This document shows, one piece after another, positions 12,269 to 21,500 of a stretch of 30,346 nt of DNA; positions within the stretch are counted from its first letter, which is position 1, and each line of letters opens with the position of its first letter. A program made the position numbers and the translations under genes. Location: NCBI GenBank assembly GCA_964200185.2, contig CAXNAD020000091.1:1-30346 (forward strand), given 5' to 3'. The notes under the pieces are model-generated. The model was not told the origin of the DNA. It saw only the letters and a program-made list of their open reading frames with translations, and ran no database searches. Source of the DNA: Choristocarpus tenellus KU-1152. Lineage: Eukaryota > Phaeophyceae.

Positions 12269-12535
12269 CCAAACTACTCAACCAGGAATATTGTAACTCC
12301 AAGTTCCTACAAAACTACTCCTATAAGCCGTCTAGTACTTGAACTATACAACTATACATTATATTAATACGACATAGTATATGTGACGTATGAAAGGTGT
12401 TGGAGCAAAGTAAGGAAATTCAAATCTCTGTCAAATTGGATTACGAAAACTGTCACTGTCTAAAAGGAATGCATCTCTGAAGGGATTTTTGTGGTGGAGA
12501 AAGTGACACTCCAGTATTGAGCAACGAGATCACAG
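12269..12535. promoter_or_regulatory. Divergent (head-to-head) intergenic region shared by LPAAT and RCE1
   Basis: Only 267 nt separate the start codons of the minus-strand LPAAT and plus-strand RCE1 genes, so both 5' UTRs and promoters must fit here unless further upstream non-coding exons exist. The sequence is AT-rich, with TATA-like runs near 12355-12380. No strong motif was identified. The RCE1 ATG is preceded by CACAG, which could be a 3' splice site, so an upstream leader exon is possible. Confidence 0.5.
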
Positions 12536-15500
12536 ATGCCGTTGTTTCAAATGTCTCCGTGCTGGGCGTGGTCATGGTGCTTCTGCTGGAGCGTCTTGTT
12601 TGTCATGAGCCTCTATCTTGTTCCTGGCAGACTAAGGAGTATGACACGACAGAATCCTGCTCAAGCAAGTCACACCCCTCACGTTTGCTATGAAAAATAT
12701 ATGTCGAGAACCATAGCATATCCATGTGGAGATGTTTTTTGACGAATCGTAGATGTGGAAGCAAGTCTGAACTTGGATCCTTCCAAGGTTGATGATACCC
12801 ATCTTGAGTCCTGGAATATTCTTCGAATCGTTACAAAATCTAGATTGTGTCATGCTCTCTACGCCAGATCAAGGCACGATATGTTTCTGTCACCTGCACC
12901 TCGATTTTGGCGGTACTCGGCACTGCGCTCCTGTCCTATCCGGTGAGGCTTGTCGCTACTCTCTCCCACTACTCATACCCGACCATAATAACAATATATT
13001 TTAAAATCTGTCTCCTTCCTAGATTATTATGCTTGAGGAATTACTGGAAAAAGTGATCGAGACTCCCCCACATCCCATATGATACCATTTCTGCTTTTCG
13101 TATTACTCTTCTTTCACGCACAATCCTTTTGAAATGTAAATCCAAGGCTCTGTTCAGAGAGTTGGCTTGTGGATATTTACTGTTGTCCCTAAGTTTGGAA
13201 GCGGAGGAAAATCCATCATATGTGATTTCTCCCAGTCATATCAGAAACTGACATACTGAAACTATCATAGGTGAAGGATTCGCCACCTTTGACAGCATGG
13301 CTGGGAATCCATGCGAGTTCTTTGGTCGCTGCAGCAACCCTCCCCTTGGCACTCACAGCTTGCCTGTTCATGGGTCCACTGATTACATTGGTTTTGATGG
13401 CCAAGAAAAGGACCACACATGAGGTATGATACCCTACAAGTGGTAACATAAAGAACTCTCACTAAATATGGAAGGGAATGTGCACACGAAACCAAGGTAT
13501 TGCACTTCAAGTTCCCCAGGATAGTATTTGTTCACTTCTGACAGAGGGATGTAGCAGAATACAACACAATAATATCCATTCTACTATATTTACTACGCGA
13601 AATAAATAATGAGAAAAATTTAATTGGATTGCTTTTGAATGTGAAGTCAGACAACGACACTTCTTTTTGTTCACTACAGAAGATGCACACCAGCTTTTTG
13701 TTTTGCTCTTCCGTTTTGCCCTATTGCGATTATGAGGCATCCACATTCAAGATAATAAAAAAATTCCTTTGTTGTGTGCAGTGTATTTACCCTGATCTTA
13801 CTCCTTTGATACCACTTTTGTCAGGTATTGCTTGATGAACCTGAAAAGTGAATATGCTCAACTGAAACTCATAAAATGGAAAACTTTCCTGGGCAGTGCA
13901 ATGGTTTTGCATACCCCAAGTAAAGATGCCAATGACTGAATTGCCTAAGCAGAGCCCTACATATTGTGTCAGAGACAGTAGCAAATGAAGGAGTGTTCAG
14001 CTCAAGAGGTGGAGAAATAGGGGATTTCAAGTACTACTTTCGTGGACAACATTTTTTTGCCTTTGAAGTACTCTTGTGCAAACTCTGACTATTCCCCAGG
14101 TCACACTTGTAGGGAGATCACAGCCTCGCAAAGAACCAGTCACGTTCATACATACAATGTTGCAGGAGTTCATCATAAAGACAAACTGGAAGGCCGGCTC
14201 ATATGCCTCTCTTCGCAATCTGTTGGTGAGGCTTTGTGGGAACTTGGATAGAAAGATGGATGATTACAAAGTCGTTGTTTGTGGCATGTTCTGTTCGAAG
14301 AGCAGGTGCAAAGGTCATTGTCTGTTGATTTCATTGTACCACTGTACTATTGAGTAAAAAGTGGATAGAACCTGGTAAGTTTGGTCAGTGGTAGTGAGGA
14401 CTTCACACCAAAGGATCATTTATTATTGATCACACCTTGTGCAGATCACACACCAGTCTTTGTTGCTTTCCCAGCACTGTACGCAAAATATTTTTTATCG
14501 TTCCCTGCCCAGGTCTTATCTTATAACTTTGTTTCTTATAAAACATATGCTTCTCAGGTTGGACCAGTAACAGAGGAGGTTGTTTTCCGTGGATGTTCTG
14601 TCCCACTGTTGCTTGGGGCAGGTGTCAAGAGAGGAGTAATCATATGGCTCAGCCCCCTGATTTTTGGTATAGGTGAGGGTATGTGATGTGTCCGTTTGAG
14701 TGCAGGCAAGGCCTAGTAGAATTCAGTCTACTTTCTCTTTGCCTTTGTTAATGTATATACAACAGTACCTATATTGCAGTAACACACTCCAAAGTATATC
14801 ACCAAATCTTTCCAACCAGCAGGATGTGTTTTATTTTATATTTGTTGTCCCATTGAGACATCTCTGGTTGTGATGAGGGCCGCCATCAGCTACAGTAAAC
14901 TCCACAACACTTTTGATGCTAAGTTGTGTTAAATAAACAAATACCCAGGTTGCGCCAGAATAATAAAAACTTGATAGAGTTGGTTGTGCACTATACTCCA
15001 CACAACCTTAAATCCCAAGGTGTTTAGCACCTGTACTACACACAGTTTCTTTTGATCGTTAATCCCTAAGTCATTATCTGTACCAAACAATCATGCCAGG
15101 AGATTCTCCTAAGTGATGTAGTACGTCTCTTATGCTGTCCTCATGCCATCCTAACAGCACATCTTCATCATGCTTATGAGTGGATTAGGCAAGGACGTAG
15201 GTTGGCAAATGTGGCAGTGGCAGTGGCCTTCCAAATGACATATACCTCTATTTTTGGGGCTTATGCAGTCTTCATTCACCTGCGAACAGGTGAGGACCAG
15301 TTGGGGGACTCGTTGCTTGCTGAATTAAAGTACCTTCCCAAGACAAAAAAAGCACCAAGTATGATTTGTAGTGGTGGGTTACAATATCTAATTCGTTTTT
15401 CGTGTAGCTACCATTTTTTTGTCAATGTTAATTACAAAGGGATCAAGTATTGAGATACTACTGTTCCACCTGTGTAGACAGTGATATGACTATCACTATA

Positions 15501-18500
15501 TCAATATTAACCAACTCAGAGGTGGAATTTAATCCCAGTCTGGTGGGAGGATGACCATATGATACAGGAAAGAGCTCAATGGTAAACGTAAAGGTAGAGA
15601 TTACTGTTGGGGGAGAGTCTTTGATTAGTGAGGTGATTAGTGAGGTGATGACCCATGGATTATATGCTGGGGTAACAGTGGTATCTCAATATTTGACAGA
15701 AGCACATCCAAGAGAATATTTTATTACTATATCTTAGAATGCACAGTGTTCACTTTGCTTTTCTTATAAAGTACAAATATATATTAATTTCAAGTTAATA
15801 GAAAGTGTAATTCACAATCAAATATCATGTTGATTAAAAAAAACAAAAAAAATTCTGCTCTTCATGCTCTTCAATAGTTAGTACTATGTATCAACCTACC
15901 CCAAGGTATCACTCAAAAAATGAAAAAACTGCCTTGTGAAAAATGTTTTAAAGTAATCTCAGCCTTCTTGGCCAGACCAGGTAGTATTTTGAGATCCTTT
16001 AAGGTTGTGACAGGCTGTGTAGGCAAGTAGCTTGTACCTGGTACTGTATGTGTGTGTATGACATGTGTGTACATCATGTATGTATAACATGGGTAGGCAG
16101 TGGGGTCCTTCCACCGTCAAACTGTTTTTGATATTTATTTTAGGAATACTGACCTTTGCCTTTCATGTTATAGTGGATGTATTGCTGTAACACTGTGATT
16201 GTCCTCTATTTTGAAATGTGTTTGTCGTCATGCTCTTCTCCATTTTGTATTTGGTAATCACTTCAACAGTCTATTTACCATCACAACCAATGCAAGTCTT
16301 GCTGGAAGTCGATATGAAGTTCTCTGGAGATGGACAGAAAATACCCAAAGTTTGGGGCACTCAAAAGAATACAGCTTAAGCAAGCCAAGGCCTTTGGTTG
16401 ATGCTATCAATAGGAGTATCTCCTTTTTTATCATTGGCCTGTCCTCATTGCCTGTCCTTTAGTTACCTTTTGGCAAGATCTTGGCAACATGAATGGCATC
16501 AAGGGTCAATTTCTTTCATGTTTTCACTTCGATGTTTTACTTGGACCTAGTACATGGTGCTCTATATGAGTATTAATTTGAGTACATCAATGTGAATCGG
16601 ATTTTTTTTTAGATTTTTTTTTACACATGGTTAGCATAAATGTGCAAGGTTGGAATTTCAGGGCAAACCAAGTATCTGTTGCAATGTTTTGAGGACTATC
16701 CACCCAACATTATTATTATTATTATTAGTCCAGGATAACTTAAACCGCATATACACAGCATAGTACTGTAGTGTTAATGTAAAAGAAAGAAGGGTGGTGT
16801 AGTAAATGTAAATGTAAACATGATGTGCTGTGTGTAATTGATTCACAGAGATTGAGGGATTGCAGATAGAACCTATGTGTGAGCAAGTTGAGGTTGAAAG
16901 AACCCCAATCGGTATGTCATTATATGATATACCAATAACAATGGTGTGATAACAAGGCAACCCTCCTTTCCACAGAATCAGGATTTTAATTCATATTGTC
17001 ATTTTATTTATTTCTCATTTTGACGGACAGGAAGTGATAGCAGTTGTGACCATGCAAAGGATGACTTTTTCCTAGTTGGACTATCAAAGCCAAAATAATC
17101 AATACAGTTCGATTCAATGATCTACAATTGAGATGATGTTGGATGTCTATGTTCCATCCAAAATCAATCAGAATCTGTTAGGATTTGAGGTCTGATGTTT
17201 GATGTTTGATGAACAGGTTTTGTTCTTATCCCACAACACTTTTCTCCTTTATAGGGGCACATCATAATAATATTGTTTTGTCGCCCTTTTTGAGCATTGT
17301 GAATACTGGATTAATTCTGGATTGTGGTGTAGGCTTGTAGAGTCAGTAGATTGAGGGTTTCAAGGAAGAAAGTAAAATACTAGAGGTGGTGTAGATAGAT
17401 GCACAATTAAATAGTAGAGATGGTGTAAATAGATATAATCAGATAGTAGAGATAGTGTAGATATAATCAGATGCTAGAGATGGTGTAGATAGATACAATC
17501 AAATACTAGAGATAGAGTTTCCAAGTTGAGCATAATTTATTGTTCTGATTATATATATCTACACTGAGTACAATGTGTTTTCCATGCATTTATTTTATTT
17601 TGTAGTGTAACTTTTACTTCCCACCTATCCATTTTGAGAACGTGTATTGACTGCTTTGTACCAGGAATATGTAAGTAGCTAGATTGTAGTTATAGAGGCA
17701 TTGCCATTTAGTGTATCCCCACTATAACAACAGTGGTGCATTATCAAGGGTAGGTAGTACCACAACACTCTGTGCATCCTGCAGTCCTACATATATTAAT
17801 ATAAAGATACAATAGTACATACACAAGACACACCTCCTTAAGTCACAAGTGAATATCATGCATCTTCCAACTATGATTGATACCAACTACCCCTCACTAA
17901 ACAAGGAAATGTAAAACCTACCAGCTATGCAGTGTTCCTCTTGCCACATTCAGCATGCTATCTTCAGTCAAAATACACGATTCATTACCTCATAGCTACA
18001 TCACAAGATAATCCCCTAAATCACTAGTTCATACATGTGAGGCTTGAGAACCACCAGTGCCTTTTCACCAGATGTGCAACCAGCCAATTCCACTTCTTGG
18101 TCACAACATTTGTAGGCAGGTGGTAATACACTCAATACACTACTGTACAAGGTTCCCTTGATTCCCTTCACAAGATTGCAGAATCAACAAGACACATCTT
18201 GAAACCCTGGACACTGTGGAGAATCTTTGTTGCTGGTTGCCATACCACTTGAGCACATAATCTCAGATTGTGTTTCAAGATGGAGCTTACAGTACCATCC
18301 TTGTGTGTTGTGTAGCTTACATACTATCCTTGTGTGTTGTGTAGGTTGTGTTTGGTGTACTTATCCTTAGAGATTAACAAAAGTGTTGGCTGTGTAAGGC
18401 ACTGACTGCATTTCTTGCAGGGTTAACCAAGAGGGGTTTCTCCTCTGAATAAATGATCACCCCTCAAATCTTGGTGTGTAGGTCAGCAGGTCTATGGATG

Positions 18501-21500
18501 ATTGACTCAAAAGTGTCACCTTCATTTCCCCCTTGGGTCACATCATCAGAATTATCCATGGCATCCTCATCCTGACCCTGACTATATTAAGCATCATCCA
18601 CCTACTCTACTTCCTATTTTAGGAGACCATGCCTTTATCCCTTGTCTTGAATCATCATAATGGAATCTAGCCTGGACACATTCAAGGACGTTGGCGTCTT
18701 AATATGTAGATAGTGTGGTGTTGGGGGTAGAAGGGTACTGTTGACCACACCTACATACATGAAGCACACCTTTTCCAGACCTGAATATGAAGAGCTCAGT
18801 CAAGAATAATTGCATTCAAACATTGAGAAGTTATAGCACTACAGTTTCAATTTGATGTTGGATATGATGGATTGTTGCAAGCCCACTGAACTTGATGTTA
18901 TCAGGGGAAGATGCAAGTATGACCCACCAAAATTTGTATTGATTGGCAAGGTTGTTACTACTGATCTATTGTTACTGATCTATGGTTAGGTTATTAGTAA
19001 AATCTTTTTCTAGAATCAAGCATTGGATAAATAGATCCCAATGGACATAGATGGTTAAATTTTTTGATTCAATCACAAATTTGATTTATTGTACATTACT
19101 GAAAAGTTTGGTTGAATGAATACGAATCACTGTAAAGGATTGCATCGCCCCCCCTCCCCTTTGATGCCTTTCAAGTATGTGATCAATGACCTCACTATTT
19201 GATTCCCAGTGGTCCATTAATTAATTTCTGTTAATTTCCCTCAAGTAAGGGTTAGGGAAAAATGAAGAACATACCTGAGGTCACTTGTTGCTTTGGAGGT
19301 GTGGGGGAGGTTTGATATTTTGGAATATTTTTAAAATGTTCACTCAAATCTTGTATGGTATGGGGATTCAATATTTTGCTTTAATCACGGAAGAGATACC
19401 TTTTGATATTTTTAGTTTTTTTTGTGTGTACCTCAATTGTACAGCAAACCAGATTTACCAGTCATAGATTGTAACTGTCATAGTATTAATTGTGTGATAT
19501 TATATATTGTGTGACACAGTTCTACTGAAGAGTGCATATCCTTTCACCTTTCCACCGAAAGACAATCAGCGTGGGAGGTTGTTAGTAGACATAGCACAGC
19601 AACCGCTGAACCACCAATTCAACTCTGATCACCAAAGGTCCAATGTTGTTTGTTTGATACATTAGGAGAGGGGTCGTTACTCATCATCCCAGATCTGTCT
19701 CTGGCTTAATTATTCAAATGGGTGCATTGCTGCCTTTTAAGAGGCCTTCAGTTAGATTGGGAGGATGAAAGCCAACTAAGCATCCTAGCTTCTGTTGTTT
19801 AAGTATCCTACTGTCCACCAGCAGCAGCGGGAAATAGTATTATTGATTGCTATTATTGATTACTAATATTGGGGTGTATTTTGGCTGGTGTGTGGTCAAC
19901 ATACTATTTGCTTGATTAGTGTATTCTTGGACTGGGAGGAAGGGAAGCCTGAGACATACTATTAGCCAATATCGGTTCTGTTTTGTCTAGGCCATGAAAA
20001 ATCAGTCCCTCACCTTTGTCTTTCATTTGTGTCTCCTCCCACTTGGTAACAACGACTTCACCCTAACCCTATCCATTACAAAGGATGGCAAGTGGCTAAC
20101 TTCCTTGTTAACATTTTGCACCACAACTTTTGTATACCCTTGGAATTCTGTGCTCTCATGATTGACAGGATACTAGGACCTCAAAGTCATTCAAAAACGC
20201 TTCATATCTTAGACTATGTAATTTTAACTGTTACCAGATCTGGTGTGTATCTGACGGTGAATTGCCAAACCAAGTGATCTATCAAATAAAGTTTTGAATC
20301 AGTTGATGAAGAGAAAATATATCAATTTTTGGGGGGTATTATTAAGTATTAACCATTATTAACCATGTCAAAATGAAATGGTTGAAACGAGAAATATGGT
20401 TAATGTCCCCACCATAGTCTGCATGTACAAGTACTCTGGAGTGACAAAGTCTCTGTGTAGGTTTTGATACTGGACACTTTTCCTCTTACCCCTGATTTTT
20501 TTCATCTCAGTTTCAGTGGGAACACTGTGGCCTAAAATGTACCTCATAAATCCAGCTACTATATAGCATAGAACCCCAAAATGATATTTCAACATGTGTA
20601 GTCAAAGGATTTCCTATTTTGAGCTTTGAGCATCTTGAGACGTGTGTTGATATTTTTGGAGGAGAATGCTGTTTGTTGGATTAGGGTTACCACACATGGC
20701 TATTGTCACTCCCTTTAACAATCAAATAAAGCCTCCACAGTTGCATTTCTACATCTTCAGGAGCTCTTTTAGTGGTTGGTGGGTATTATTATTTTTATAT
20801 GGAGGATTCTGGATATCTCAGTCCGTACTGCTTTGGTTTGTTGTTTGTCGTTTTTTTTCTGGTTGGACCACACACTACCCTGCACTGCATAGTTGGACAT
20901 TATTTCTACTCCTCTACTATTCCTTAGACTGTAATATGTAATATTAATATTGATAGATAAGCTTTGCCTATACCATACCAACCTAGGTTGGCCTACACCT
21001 CTACAAGTACAAATAGTGACCAACTTCAAAATAGTGACACTCATTTTTGTTGCAGTTTTTTCATTGGTAAGAACTTCAATTACAACCTATATCCACTCCT
21101 GAGTGTGGCGTTGGATGGTCTCAAGAATCAGGTGAAGCTTATATGTGAACGCTCTTGGAATCTATGGTGAAAGGAATGAACAGGTTCTTGAGAGATCATC
21201 TTTGCAGATTCAAGCAAATAAGGCACTGTGTATAGATTTCTGTTGTGCTGTGATGCCCATGGGGTGGCAGGGTGGCAGACATTTGTTTTGACATGGAAAT
21301 GTTGGAATTAGTTACATTAGTTACATCCAAGAATTATGAATCAAGTTGTATGAACAGTGTACTCTGGAAGTGCACTCTTTACTGTGCCTAGACAACTCGT
21401 GACGGTCATGACCTGAGAATATGTAGGGATCAATCAATATGTCCCTGTGACAATCTTGTCCCAAGCAGTCAGCCCCCTGTCATCCCTACTTCTCTCAACT

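Noticed and set aside
15290-15454. Read-through of RCE1 exon 6 into the open frame up to 15454
   Set aside because: The family requires HL...HSFCN after RTG, which is supplied by exon 7. The GTGAGG donor at 15290 is strong and the read-through peptide has no resemblance to RCE1.
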